DNA from: Przewalskia tangutica
Lineage: Eukaryota; Streptophyta; Magnoliopsida; Solanales; Solanaceae
Length of the DNA stretch: 64,000 nucleotides
Direction of reading: 5' to 3'
NCBI GenBank assembly: GCA_029844215.1
Contig: CM056732.1
Span: 21,871,501 to 21,935,500 of the forward strand
Within the stretch, counting starts at the first letter, position 1. Each line of letters begins with the position of its first letter. The position numbers and the translations under genes were made by a program. Of the stretch, positions 10,271 through 22,147 are shown in pieces. A model generated the notes under the pieces. It made no database searches and was not told the DNA's origin. It saw nothing but the letters and a program-made list of their open reading frames with translations.

Positions 10271-13200
10271 TGTCACGACCCGACCCCGGGCCCGTGACTG
10301 GTGCCTTACCCGGGCACCCAAGTAGACATACATCAGAGTAACCAACGGAATATAAAAATAAGACATGAAACAATATGAAGTGAGAAACAGTTTATCTGAG
10401 AAAAGTTGCCTTTCGGCATATATAAATAAAAAAACTCGAACAGTTACATCCTTTTTACAAGCCCTGCCCACAACAAGACATGCACTTAAGAATGTTATAA
10501 CAACAATGGCGGGAGGGCCGCCATACCACGAATGTAAGTACCTACGACGGCGGATTATACGAAAGATAAGCCTCGGAGACACGGAGGTTCCCAAATGCCA
10601 ACTGTGACCACATGGCGAGGATCAACAATCGGTGTACCTCTACTGCGGCATGAACGCAGCCCGAAGGAGGTCGACAACAGTACAAGTATGTGAAATCGTA
10701 AAGCATCAGAAATGAAATCATAATCGTCTATATAAAACAGAAGACATATATAACCAATTTACGATACACACTCTGTAAGCAGTCATGTCAAGTCAGGGAC
10801 TCACGCCCTTAAGGTCATCACTCACATATCACCACGGGTCTCATGCCCACAATATCAAACATGCGGTGGAATTCCTTCCTCACCGGCGATCCATGATATA
10901 AAAGCACCAAGGAATACACATGAACACGGGTCCCACTGTGTCATAATAAAGCTGACGGGGTAAGTACGAAAGCATAGCCGACTACTAAAACCCACGATCA
11001 ACAATGCTATAAAGCGTATCACGAGGTCTTTCTGCATCGCGCTACATGATCGAAGTGACCACTCGCCCTCGGTATCGATATGCGCGTCAAATCTCGAACT
11101 CACCGCACTCGCGATAGGCCACCTAAGCCCGCATGAGGTATTCCGCGTCGAGGGTAGCTACTCCGACATCGCCCCGACTCTCGTAGTCCGTAGCCACATA
11201 GACCGCGTGAGGTATTCCCCGCACACTAACACGAAACTCTCGTAGCTCGCATAGGTCCTGGACCCGCTGAGGCATCCTCGACGGGGCGACAACCCGGTAT
11301 AACATGTCAAGAGGTGAGTGGTACAATAATAACATAACGGCTTATCGTTAAACAACATAAGCACAATCAAGGGAAACCCCTTTACACAAACATCACAAGA
11401 CACTAACACACGTAGCATCCTAACATGTTTACTTATCAAACCAACAAGAAAGTATTACAAGGCTATCACAAACCAATATAGTCAAGTTATTCACACAAGG
11501 TACTTTCTATTTTATGTCAACAAGTTCGGGTTTTTATCTCCTAAGTACTTCATACATTAACTCTTTTAAAAAAAGATCCGTTTCTTTCACAAGAGTCACA
11601 CGATACCCGTAGTATCAAAATAGAGTGACTATCTTTTTAAGTAAACCAAAACAATTTCCCTACCTTCTTTTTTAACCAACTTAAGACAAAAGCATGCCTT
11701 CCTTTTTAAACGAAAACACTTCAAATTTTCAAGTCTTTGTTTTTTATAAATCAAGTCCTTACTTTGAAATCAAAACTTGTTTATTAATGATCTTATTAAA
11801 GCAGCCATGATCTAGGAAATGTAATACAATTTTGTCTTATCTTAGCTTCTATGCAGATGGAGGTTTCTACTGATTTTAATAATACTTAATTAGTCAATAC
11901 ATTTTCCTTTATTAGCGTTGCAGTGGTTTGTTCGATACTTATTCTCATTTCCGAAATCAATACAAGGCTTTCATAAACAATTAAGTAAACTGCCTTTTAT
12001 TTCTTTATATCTTTTAAGTCGTTATACCTAACTTCCCATAAAGCTAGTATAAATCTTAAGCTTTTAAAATCAAGTAATACTCTTCTTTCAAAACGATTCT
12101 TCATTCTTTTGAAATACTTCAAGATTCTTATTATTTAAAACTCAAGTCAAAAGACATCGAAGTAAAACCATGTTCAGTTAACACACGTACGTCTACCGTA
12201 CTATATATATTCTTTTAAAATATCATGCTCAAGAGGATAGGAAGAATCACATACCTCCTCGGCGAAATCCACCTGCCAAGTCGAATATGTCGCGCGCAGA
12301 GTATCAACCTATAATAGTCAAATACGTCTATCAACGTCTAGACTACTCTGTAGAATATTCTAAGCAGAAGGTTCTTATTTCTACGGAAATTTGGGCAGCA
12401 CTTCCCTACCCGTCAACTACTCAAGTCTACTGTAAATACAGTCCTATGTAGGTACAGTTCAATTCTCTTCTTTAATATCCTTCTATATCTTATACTCATT
12501 TCTATACTACAATAGTATGTAACCTCCAATTACAATAGAAGGACAAAGATATTTACCTCGATAAGCCCAAAATTATCCAAGTTAAAATGTCGATCCTGAA
12601 CAACGTTTAGCTCCTATTCTGTACGCTCCAATTCGCTCCAAGAAACCCTTAGAAGTTCTACACAACTTCTACTTAATACTTCAACCAACTATGAAGATCT
12701 TCCTAGGGTTTCGTTTGGTGACTAAAAGAAATATAGTAGTATTTTCCGGGCTTTTAGTATAGAGGTAACTTTGGAATACTACAAGGTATTTGGGCCAAGG
12801 TATTTTGGAATAGTAACAATACTTGGAGACATTTTCTACCAAGGGGGGGAAGGGGGTGTTTCGGCTAGAACACTCAAGAGGGGGGGGGGGGGAGAGGGTG
12901 CTTTGGACGAGAGCCTTACTAAGGGGGAGGGAGTTTTGAGACTTGGAAAAATGTTTAAGGGATGAATAATAAGTCTTGAACTTAAGGGGTATTTATAGGC
13001 CAATCAATGGCCAAGATCAAAGCAAGTGGAGGGTGAAGATTTGGACAAGTGTTACCTTATCTATCTACTACACAAATATCTACAAAACATTGACCAAATG
13101 TTTTAGGGCTTTAAAATGAAAAAAACGTGCAACTCATGGTCCACCAATTCGTCCATTTGAGGGTGACACATGTCGCCCTCTCGTTGGTCCAAAATATTTC

Positions 13201-13391
13201 ATCTCTCGGAAAAATCCAAAATAAATAAATTCCTGAAAACGTAAAATTCCTTTACAAGGTTCGGAAAATTTTCCGTCGGAAAAACAATTCTTTTTCGTGG
13301 ATGAGCACAATTTCGTCCTTAACAATAATTCGGGCTTACAAAATTGTACGTACGTCCTCACATACATACTCTGGAAATACGGGGTATAATA
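10271..13391 (-). repeat. 5' LTR of gypsy A
   Basis: Partner of 4322-7442. It ends ...TATAATA rather than ...TATAACA, so the sense-strand terminal TG is mutated to TA. Differences from the partner are few in AT-rich parts but many small indels lie in the GC-rich tract (about 11030-11300 against 5090-5345). It contains the functional-looking TATA box at 12990-12997. Confidence 0.92.
12990..13010 (-). promoter_or_regulatory. LTR promoter of gypsy A (TATA, CCAAT-like)
   Basis: The minus strand reads ATTGATTGGCCTATAAATACC, a TATA box with a CCAAT-type motif (as ATTGG) immediately before it, about 0.4 kb inside the LTR start. The equivalent TATA in solo LTR E is at 57130-57137. It implies a short U3 and an unusually long transcribed R-U5 leader of about 2.6 kb. 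Confidence 0.6.
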
Positions 13392-13510
13392 GAAGAAGTG
13401 TTGAATTTGGAGAAGAAGAAATTGGCAGCTGCGCCCTTTCTGTTTTGTTAGGAAAAAAATTAGGTTTTGTCTTATTAAAAGAAGAAGAAAAATTGTTTTA
13501 GTAAATTGTC

Positions 13511-13584
13511 TCAAGTAGGTTTCGAACATGCAATCTACACCTTAATAAGAACATAGCTCTTACTAACTGAGCTACTGACTCATT
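13511..13584 (-). other. tRNA-like remnant inside the hAT element
   Basis: The minus strand carries TAGCTCAGTTAGTAAGAGC, close to a tRNA D-arm/A box with the GCTC/GAGC stem intact, and about 35 nt later GTTCGAAACC, a B-box/T-loop. The acceptor stem does not pair well and the anticodon arm is degenerate, so it is not a working tRNA. It may be a SINE head or a captured tRNA relic. Confidence 0.5.
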
Positions 13585-13714
13585 TGTAATATAATTTATA
13601 AAATAAAATATGTACTACATATACAGTACCTCGTTGCGTTTTGTTGCCCCTGCGATGTATTGCCCTAGGCGATCGCCTATGTCGCCTACCCTTAAGGTCG
13701 GTCGTGATTTTTGA

Positions 13715-14974
13715 CACGTCTAATATATTGGTCTCCCCTGGACTGTACTAAACCTAAAAAAATACCGTCCATTATATATTAATACTCTAATACCGTTCAT
13801 TATATATTAATACAGTTCAGTCCATTACAATACAGTATTGTACAATATAAAAATATATAGTCCAGTGCGACGTACCAAACGAGTCTTAATAGCACACCTT
13901 TACTATAACACTCAAATATCTAAATTGATATTTTTATGGAAGATTCTTTCTGTCTCAGTTTAAATGTTTTATTTTTTTAGTTTGTCCTAAAATAGTGTTT
14001 CTTTTTTAATTTAGTAAGTTGATAATTCAAACATCTTATATGACAATTTAAAATCACAAAATTCAAAAAAACATTTTAATACATTACAGATATCTCTAAT
14101 CTAGGATCACAAGATTCAAAAATCTCTTTTTATTTCTTAAACTTTGTGTCAAATCAAACTAAATACTTAAAATTAGACGGAGGGAGTATTATATTTAATC
14201 TTTCTATAATTATTTTTAAATTATAATAATAATAACTATCTTTATAATAGTACACTATTTACCTCTCTATAAAAATTATTTTCTTTTTTAGTAATATACT
14301 CCTAATAATTAATTATCTTTATAAAAATATTATATTTAAAATTATCAATAATAAACAATAGATATAGAATTTTGATACTTTAATACACTATTTATGACAA
14401 AAAGTATTATATAAATATATTTTTTATCATTAAAATATTTTCTTCCTTTATACAAAACGTGATTAAGCTTAAAATTTGATATTAAAAAATTTGGAATTAC
14501 CTATTTTATGCATCTTTTTTTATTATAATAATCTAATATTATTTAAATATCAAATATTTTTATAGATGTATAACAAATATTTTCTTCCCTAACCCGTTCC
14601 TGCTTAGATTTTTTTTCCTTTTCCTATGTTCTAAAAAAAATTAGAAAAAGGATTATTGCTATTTTGTAAGTAGTTGGCGTTTCGAAATGCCAAGTGAATA
14701 TTACCTCTGGTAGAAGAAACTGTTGATGCTACTAGAATTATATTATCCTTCCCATTGCGAATTTCTTCTACTGTTTCTACTAATATATATTTGCTTTAAA
14801 ATGGTAAAAGCTGCTCTTAAAGGTACTAAAGTCAAGAAAAAATAAAGTGGCCTATCCCTCGTCAGTCGTCTCCCTCTTTTTCTATTTAGCATCCTACTTG
14901 TCATTATGATCGGCAACAGGAAGGGGCAGGGATTTTCTTTTAAAACATCTCCAAATTTAGGGCGGATTATTATC
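13715..14974. other. AT-rich intergenic DNA with MITE remnants
   Basis: Host DNA to the right of the hAT insertion, rich in A and T and without coding signal. A Stowaway-like MITE lies within it (13944-14187). Paired blocks at about 13740-13880 (GGACTGTAC and AGTCCAGTGCG) may be another degenerate MITE. Confidence 0.5.
13944..14187. mobile_element. Degenerate Stowaway-like MITE
   Basis: The right end reads TTAGACGGAGGGAGTA, the classic Stowaway terminus. The left end TTCTTTCTGTCTCAGTTT is its decayed inverted partner. Internal ACAAGATTCAAAAATCTC resembles the Solanaceae family seen intact at 34811-35048. Confidence 0.55.
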
Positions 14975-15955
14975 TGTTAGGAAATAAAGGCAACAAACGG
15001 AAAATAGTAAATAATTATTACAATTGTTTCGAAATAATAAAGATTACAATAACAAGCTTGTAGTAAATAAAAGTTGTGGCAACAACAAGCTTTTGAATTC
15101 TTGAATCAGTCTTGAATCTTTGTACCAATTACAGAAAGTTCTTTAAATAGAGACTAAATTTGGAAGGGTTATAATTGTGCTGAGTCGAGTGATGACAATA
15201 TGTCTTTAAGACAAGATTATCCCGTATATATCATTTTACGTTGCTAGACAATAGTCTCCTAAGATAAAACAACTGCTAACACACTTGAGCAAAGGAAACT
15301 CAAGTGTTTCTCTCGAAGAACTTTGAGTATTGAAAGAATGCTAGAGAGGAATAAGATTTTCTGAAAAATGCAAGTGTTTAACAATTGAGCCAAAGACCTC
15401 AATTTATAGTGTAAGAATTTGTCTTTTCAAGTGTCAAATAATGACATTGAATCACTCATGTAATGGCAATGAATCGCTCAAGTAATGGCACTCATTTATC
15501 AGTCAAATAATGGTTGAATAATTTACCATTAAGGGCAACCCAAACGTCTCCAAAATCAGATTTTCGTTTCAGACATAGCGCTGCGGCCGAGCTTCGGAGG
15601 CGCCGCGACTCCTGTGACTGAGCATCGAATTAGCGTCGCGGCGCTCTCCAGCTCCGCGGTGGTGTTGCGACCCTTCTCGATTCTGCGGCCCTTTCTGATC
15701 CGTTCCATATTTACACTATGCACACTTCTTCCTTCGTTTACTAACATGGAACACTTATCATTTGACCAATAAATGTCCATCATTTTATGTCTTAAACACT
15801 TTACTTACGTATCAATATCTCTTTCACTAATGAAATTTACGATCTTTGGTATAATGTGTGCACGTGTGTGAAAACGACGATTCCGACGTGCGGAACCTCA
15901 ATTATTCGAGTCATAAATAATGGGATAAACTTTATTCCACAGTAAATTTCCAACA
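14975..15955 (-). mobile_element. Copia-type solo LTR
   Basis: The 981-bp unit starts TGTTAGGAAAT and ends ATTTCCAACA, giving inverted TG...CA termini. TTATC (14970-14974) and TTATT (15956-15960) form a 4/5 duplication. On the minus strand CACTATAAATTGAGG at about 15397-15411 is a plant-type TATA box, suggesting minus-strand sense. No internal region or second LTR remains, so it is a solo LTR left by LTR-LTR recombination. The GC-rich frame at 15556-15783 is not convincing as a gene. Confidence 0.7.
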
Positions 15956-16045
15956 TTATTTTTGTTCCAAAACTATACCTAATACTAAAAATACCTCTAC
16001 ACTTAATTAAATTTAAAAACACCCCGAACTACCACATGGTATAGC
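15956..16045. repeat. Inverted repeat, left arm (partner 31700-31795)
   Basis: ACTATACCTAATACTAAAAATACC and the following AATTTAAAAACACCCCGAAC are the reverse complement, with mismatches, of sequence at 31700-31795 (TTTTAGTACTAGGTATAG). Pairing continues across the solo LTR insertion into about 14958-14974. The arms enclose the copia element and are probably the terminal inverted repeats of an older DNA transposon. Confidence 0.5.
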
Positions 16046-16563
16046 AAGTGATCTCTACTTCTAGTACGCACGGGAAAACCTAAAAAGATTCACACATAAG
16101 CAGTCCAACCGTAAAAGTCTCATCTTTTATTTTTAATCCAACCCAAAGGTTAAAAAGGCCGTTCCCATTTAGGTGTTCCTCCATTAAAATTCATCCCAAG
16201 TTCTTACTCAAATTTTCTTCTTGACCTTCTTTTTAATTGCTAAAGTTCTTATTCATATTTATCGGTTTATGTCTCATTTGTTTTGATGACATTTTGAAAA
16301 TGTGGGTATGGAGCGATTTGGGAAATTCATTATTAGATGACAATTCCGAAAGAAAATTTTGGGGTTGTAAAGATATAATGTATGAATAGCTTAGTTTGTT
16401 GTGTGTATTTTTTATTTTTATTAAAAGGTTCAATTTTAGTCGTATAATTTTTTTTGGATTTCTTTATGTAATTTTTCTGGGTTTTGTTCCATATAATTTT
16501 ATAAATAACATGCATAGAGGTGGTACAAAGAAATAATTATTATCGATTTTCTAGAATAGAACC
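16046..16563. other. AT-rich host sequence left of the copia element
   Basis: No coding or RNA signal seen. It is the left part of the putative TIR element into which the copia element inserted, and ends with GAACC, part of a probable target duplication. Confidence 0.45.
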
Positions 16564-16851
16564 TGAAATAAATAATCCCATAAAAGTGGTATATATACAA
16601 GTTACAAATAGAAAAATCATTTTCCTATTTTACATCTAAAACTCTATTCTATTTGGAGACTAACTATATAATTATGGTAATAGTACAAAACTAATTAATA
16701 TATAAAATATATACCAAAATCGGATAACTAAATATGGGCAAAACTGTGATATACCATAACTGTATATCACGGTATATCTATGTACAAAACCGAGATCAAC
16801 CACGTGATATACATTGAGAGTATATCACGTGTATATCATGTGTCTTTAACA
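16564..16851 (-). repeat. 3' LTR of minus copia
   Basis: Matches 31147-31449 closely (shared blocks GGAGACTAACTATA, CCAAAATCGGATAACTAAAT, GAGATCAACCACGTGATATA). In sense it begins TGTTAAAGACAC. It has several CACGTG-type palindromes (ACGTGATATAC and its complement), possible regulatory elements in U3. Confidence 0.85.
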
Positions 16852-16862
16852 CACATCCGCAG

Positions 16863-17375
16863 TCATAGCGGGCGGTCTTCGAACGCTGACACTGTCCCTA
16901 AAATCTCCAAAAAGGACCGAGCGTAGACCCTTTGTAAAGATGTCTGCAATTTGATACCTGAAAGGGACATGACAGAGACGTACTTGCCCCAAGCTACCTT
17001 TTCTCGAACAAAGTGAATGACCATCTTTATATGTTTAGTGCGTTGATGCTGAACTGGATTACCAGAAAGGTAGATGACACTAACATTATTACAATACACC
17101 AAGATAGCTTTCTGAATAGGACAGTGGAGCTCTAAAAGAATATTACGTAACCAACATGACTCAGAGACCACATTGGCTACCCCCCGATACTCGGCATGTA
17201 CACTAGAACGTGATAACGTTGACTGACGCTTGGCAGACCATGAGACCAAGTTATTGCCAAGAAACATACAATAGTCAGACGTAGACCGTCTGGTATCCGG
17301 ACAACCACCCCTATCAGCATCTGTATACGAGACAAGTGTAGACGTCGACGAAGGATATAAATGTAAGTCATACAC
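16863..17375 (-). pseudogene. Copia RNase H domain
   Basis: A minus-strand frame of 170 residues with YTDADRGGCPDTRRSTSDYC, LVSWSAKRQSTLSRSS and AEYRGVANVVSESCWL, the usual copia RNase H signature; the expected 'DADWAG' reads DADRGG. It then has NPVQHQRTKHI in place of the usual 'NPVFHERTKHIE'. RNase H degrades RNA in the RNA:DNA hybrid during reverse transcription. It is the C-terminal end of pol and stops next to the 3' LTR. The same family is seen on the plus strand at 41500-42180. Confidence 0.9.
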
Positions 17376-17932
17376 AAGTGTCCCCTAGATATACCTGATA
17401 ATGCGTTTTCATGTGCTCAATCCTGGGATCATGCATAAACAAAAACACCTGTTGTACGTCATATGTAATATGCGGTCTCCTGAATGTAAGATACTGAAGG
17501 GCCCGTGCCAAATTGTGATAGCTGGTCGGATCTTCATAAGGTGAGCCAACTGCATCCCCTAGCTTAGGTTTAGTATCAACTGGAGTGGAAGTGGACTTAC
17601 AGGATGACATCACAGCTCTCTCAATGATCTCAGTTGCATACTTCCTCTGTGATAAGAACAATCCACCAGCATGACGAGTGACAGCAATTCCCAAAAAATA
17701 ACTCAAGGGTCCCATGTCCTTCATAGCAAACTCAGAACTGAGCATTGTCATGATAGATTGACGTAATGTATCAGATGAAGTAGTCAAGATAATATCATCC
17801 GCATATAAGAGTATATAAGTCATGACGAACCACGACGATATATAAATAACGAATTATCAGACCTGCTGTAAGAGAAACGAATAGTCGACAAAAAGTCTGC
17901 AAACCTCCTATACCATGCTCATGGAGACTGCT
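17368..17932 (-). pseudogene. Copia reverse transcriptase, C-terminal half
   Basis: Contains LLYADDIILT (YADD catalytic motif), FAMKDMGPLSYFLGI and FLSQRKYATEII followed by STPVDTKPKL. Upstream of the first methionine, codons for AWYRRFADFLSTIRFSYS continue to the insertion point at 17932, with a stop where PRAW should be. The N-terminal half is at 28929-29250. It overlaps the RNase H frame in another phase, showing a frameshift between the domains. Confidence 0.9.
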
Positions 17933-18099
17933 TGTCACACCCCAAATTTTTCTAAGTCTTTAATTAGGGTGTGATGGCACCTGGACAATTATTTTCCACC
18001 AGGAGCACCCTTTAATTCTCTTTATTTAGAAATTTAAACTTATATTCAAATACGGAGCTATTAATAAAAATAACAATAAAGAAATTTGTTTATGACTTT

Positions 18100-20922
18100 T
18101 GTCACGACCCGACCCCGGGGCCGCGACTAGTACCCTACCGGGGTACCCTGTCAGGTGTACATCAGAGAATAGCAGCGGAACATACATAACACATAACTTA
18201 TAAAAAGGGTAAACATCACTAGCCAGCCGATAAGGCTGCCTTCCATAAAACATACTTAACCAAAAGTATATAAGTACAACTTGTTCTTATAGCCCAAAAC
18301 ATATATGTGACCACAGACCTCTAAAGATAACCATCGGATTGACAGTGGCCCCGCCATACCCTCGAATGTACAAAATACCTATAGCATCGTGGAATATCCG
18401 CATTCGATAAACAAGCTTCCGAGGAATGGAGCTCGACACCAAGAGTGATCCTAAGAACGAGGATCCACACCGCTTACCTCACGCGCATTTAACGCAGCCC
18501 AGGAAGGGGGTCGATAATACATATGTACCAAGTATGTAAAGTCTGGAAAATACCGTAATAATGATATCATAAGTCTAAGAGTAAGTCGAGTCATGGAAGA
18601 CAATAAAATACCTTTTACTGTGTCTTACTAACAATGAGAGTGACAAGTATATATATATATATAATACTGCATAAAATAGGGGTCTTAGGATCAAAACAGG
18701 GTACCTCGCCCGTAGTATCAATAAGCACCCCTACTCCTGGGACTATTTCACCCGCATAGGTCCTGGGGACCCGCATGAGGTATTCCTCGCATAGGCTGTA
18801 CCCGCCCGCATGGGACTATTTCACCCGCATAAGCCCATAGGGACTCGCATGAGGTATTCCTCGCATCATGGGTAGCAAATCCACGGAACAGGTGGTATAA
18901 CGATCTTGGGGACTTACCCCTCATATATACTCTTACCCCGAAGCAGATGGTATAACGATCTTGGGGACTTTCCCCTCAGATATACTCTTACACTGAAGCA
19001 GATGGTATAACGATCTTGGGGCTTGCCCCTCAGATATACTCTTACACTGAAGAAGGTGGTATGACGATCTTGGGGCTTGCCCCTCAGACATACTCTTACC
19101 CTGGAGAAGGTGGTATAACGATCTTGGGGCTTGCCCCTCAGATATACTCTTACCCTAGCTCAAACTGTCATCATATCATAATCATAATTAAGTTAAGAAA
19201 ATTTATAACTTCTTATTAGTCTTGTTCATATACCCTCTCATTTTAGTTTACTTAAGACACTTAATCATATCTTTAATAAAGAAAACCGGGAATTTAACCC
19301 AAGTACTACATACTTCAATTCTTTTAAAAGTGACTCTTTTTCATACATAAAACCCTTGGGCAATTGATGCCTTAAAATCAATTTGCCTTTCATAAATCAA
19401 ATCATTTGTCCTTACTTGTCTTACTTAGAGTAAATCTCTTCTCATTAATCTTTTATAAAGCTAATAAACCAACTTCCCATAAAGTTGTTATATTAACCCT
19501 TCACTTTAGTAAAATTACACTTTTCCCCTAACTAAGGGACTTATACATTCTTAAAACGACACAAGTCTTTATATACTTAAAACAAGTAAGAATACCAAAT
19601 CTTGTACGTCTACCGTACTACATAGTTACATCTATTCATGCTCAAGAGATAGGAAAACTCTACATACCTCTTCGGTCAATCCACTTGCTAAGCTCAACTA
19701 CCGCAAGTAATATTTCAACCTATAATAATCATAATACGTTTATTAACCTCTAATCTCAAAATAGAACAACCCAAGTTCAAAGTCACTAAATTCTATGGAA
19801 AATTGGGCAGCATTTCCTTTGTTTTTACATACTTTGCCACCTTTCTCAAGGCCGGATTTATCATCCAAACGCCACATTTAAGGCTCAACAATCCAACATT
19901 TTAAAGGGGGTTACACCTCCAAACTTGGATGTGTAAAATTCTGCCCCATTAGGTACAACAATTCACTAAATAATTCTAAGGTAGTTTTTAGGCTACAACA
20001 TGCTCATAATATCTTCTTAACCAATTCTTTTATATCCAAACCACATTTCTTGCATGCAATGACTCTAAGAGCATTATTTACTACCACAAGTTCTTCCTTC
20101 TTAACATGCAATACTAGAAACTAATTCTAAAGGAAGAAATGTTACCTTAAAGCTTTAGCCAAATCTTTCCAACCACTTGCTAGTTTCCTTTTCAAGAACA
20201 CCACCACAACAACCTTCACAAGCTAGCCACAAGCTTCCCTCTTGCTTTTACTTTTTCAGATTTTTCCTAAGGCTAGAATGTCTCTTGGGATTTTAGAGAG
20301 AAGGAGGAGCTTGAACTTTTAAGAGAGAAGGAAGAGCTTTTGTCTAAAAGAGAGAGATGAAATATGACCAAGTCTTGAAGACTTGGTCAATATAGTGCAT
20401 GCAAAATCAAATGGGGGGGGGGGGGGGACACTTGTCACCCTCCCAAGGTCTTTTAAAATAAAAATCTGACTTTTCCGAAGTTTTTCGCGAGATCTCGCCC
20501 GGCGCCGCGCTTCCCGGCCATACACAAACCTCCGCAGCTTGCGAACTTCCGGCGCTCGCTTCCCAAGGCTGGCTGCAACTTCAGCGGCCCTCGCATTTTT
20601 CGGCGCGCTGCCTCGCATCCGCGCCATGCTGCTGTTTTGCTCAAACGCATTCTGTCCGATCACAGACCGAACTTGTAACTCTCATAACTTTCTACTCCGA
20701 CGTCCTATCGACGAACGGTTGGTTGCGTTGGAATCTAGACTCAACGAACTACGCCCCAGACCTTTGAAACACTTAAGAACTCTCAATGTATCGGGTCATA
20801 ACCCGCCTCAAAGTTGACTAAAACCCGTCCGGAACAATCCGTCAACCTATCCTTAGAAAATTTTAAGTCTTACATGCTTTCGTACGCTCTCATACGTAGG
20901 GTCAGAACTACGGGGTATAATA
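18100..20922 (-). repeat. 3' LTR of gypsy B
   Basis: 2.8-kb LTR, TGTCACGACCCGACCCC... to ...CTACGGGGTATAATA. It holds the shared palindromic block in reduced form (about 18340-18370), a 5-copy minisatellite (18891-19160), an AT-rich middle nearly identical to 24720-25970, a G-homopolymer at about 20412-20427 and the conserved CATAACTTTCTACTCCG motif near 20689. Confidence 0.9.
18891..19160 (-). repeat. Minisatellite in LTR B, about 57-60 bp x 5
   Basis: Five copies of a unit containing GGTATAACGATCTTGGGG and CCCCTCAGATATACTCTTAC. The counterpart in the right LTR (24437-24697) also has five copies but with several small deletions. It lies in the transcribed part of the LTR. Confidence 0.9.
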
Positions 20923-20937
20923 TTCTCCCCCCCTTAG
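20923..20937 (-). other. Polypurine tract of gypsy B
   Basis: The minus strand reads CTAAGGGGGGGAGAA abutting the 3' LTR start, the same form as in A and D. Confidence 0.8.
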
Positions 20938-21154
20938 AAACATTCGTCCCGAATGTTCCTTCTAGGCTTACTCAAATCACAACATCGACATAGACCCTCT
21001 TAACTATTCCTTTGCAAATAAAGAAGCTCCACGAGCCACAACATACTGAAGCGTAAATGCTAAATCAAAACTAACAAGCAGGAAAGTGGGTTACCTGGAG
21101 GTATAGGAAATAGGTGAGGGTACTTCTTCATCATGTCATCCTCTGCTTCCCACG

Positions 21155-22147
21155 TCATTTCCTCCTCGCTCGCTCCGCCATGGACTCGACGAAGCCACGT
21201 CTTTCGTCCGGTCGCTTAACTCGACGATCGAGTATCGCTATGGGACTCTCCTCATACGATAACTCCTCTGTCACTTGGACATCATGAACCGGGTGCACTC
21301 TAGATGGATCTCCAATACATTTCCGCAACATGGACACATGGAAAACTGGATGTACCGCCTCCAAATCGGACGACAGATCTAACTCATAGGCAACCCTGCC
21401 TACCCTACGGACAATCTGATACGGCCCAATGTACCTTGGGCTAAGCTTTCCCTTCTTTCCAAATCTCATCACGCCCTTCATGGGAGATACCTTTAGAAAA
21501 ACCCGATCATCTATCTCAAATTCCAAGTGTCGACGCCGATGATCTGCATACGACTTCTGCCGACTCTGAGCTGCCAACAACCGCTCCTGGATAAGCTTCA
21601 CCTTATCCACTACTGTGAACTAAGTCCGCCCGACTAATCGAACTTCTCCCACTCGAACCACTATCGGTGACTGCACTTCTCCCGTATAAGGCCTCATAAG
21701 GCGCCATCGAATACTGGAATGGTAGTTTGTTGTAAGCAAACTCCACAAGAGGCAAATGATCCTCCCATTTACCCACGAAATCAATAACACAAGCTCGCAG
21801 ATATCCTCGTTGTTCGGATAGTGCGCTACCGTCCGTCGATCCGAGGATGAAACGCCGCATCGAGACTCACCTGTGTCCTAATCCTTACGAAAGACCTCCA
21901 GAAGTTAGTCGCAAACTGGGCTCCTCTGTCTGAAATAATCGATACAGGCACACCGTGCAGTCTCACAATCTCCCTGATATACAGTCTCGCGTAATCCTCG
22001 GCTGAAAAGGTCGTCCTGACTGGAAGAAAATGGGCTGATTTCGTCAGCCTGTCGATGATAACCCAAATGGAATCATGCTTCCTCTGAGTGGAAGGTAATC
22101 CTGTAATAAAATCCATATTTATCACATCCCACTTCCAAGTCGGAATA
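21155..22147 (-). pseudogene. Gypsy B integrase with chromodomain remnant
   Basis: Three overlapping minus-strand frames. The core frame has MDFITGLPSTQRKHDSIWVI, DRLTKSAHFLPV and IVRLHGVPVSIISDRGAQF, supplying two Asp of the D,D(35)E triad. The next has WEDHLPLVEFAYN and MAPYEALYGR. The last has KGVMRFGKKGKLSPRYIGPY, AVHPVFHVSMLRKCIGDPS and SYEESPIAILDRRVK, the junction into a Tekay-type chromodomain. That domain ends early at an ERRGFVESMAERARRK tail in a shifted frame instead of the usual W-rich core. Chromodomain integrases steer insertion to particular chromatin. At least two frameshifts; not functional as read. Confidence 0.9.

Larger units (their letters stand above)
4322..13391 (-). 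mobile_element. Ty3/gypsy retrotransposon A (Tekay/Del-like), defective
   Basis: Two LTRs of about 3.1 kb (4322-7442 and 10271-13391) bracket a 2.8-kb interior; GAAGA at 4317-4321 and 13392-13396 is the target duplication. Sense is the minus strand: the primer-binding site adjoins the right LTR and the purine tract adjoins the left LTR. Going leftwards the interior encodes gag with zinc knuckles, then skips to integrase. Protease, reverse transcriptase and RNase H are missing, so it cannot move alone. The near identity of the AT-rich parts of the LTRs points to a fairly recent insertion. Confidence 0.92.
3256..13706 (-). mobile_element. hAT-type DNA transposon, decayed, split by gypsy A
   Basis: The ends are CAGGGCCGTCTCC (3256) and GGTCGGTCGTG (13706), imperfect inverted repeats of hAT type, with subterminal TTAGGCGG and CCTAGGCGATCGCCTA. 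An exact 8-bp duplication ATTTTTGA lies at 3248-3255 and 13707-13714, the length expected for hAT. Removing nested element A leaves about 1.4 kb, too short for an autonomous element. A minus-strand transposase N-terminus remnant sits near the left end, so the element's 5' side is on the right. Confidence 0.75.

Noticed and set aside
12771..12965. Gly-rich plus-strand frame at a G-rich tract
   Set aside because: Compositional; inside LTR A and antisense to the element, and its counterpart in the other LTR is broken.
15556..15783. GC-rich 75-residue minus frame
   Set aside because: Lies inside a copia solo LTR, no domain, and GC-rich composition alone keeps it open.
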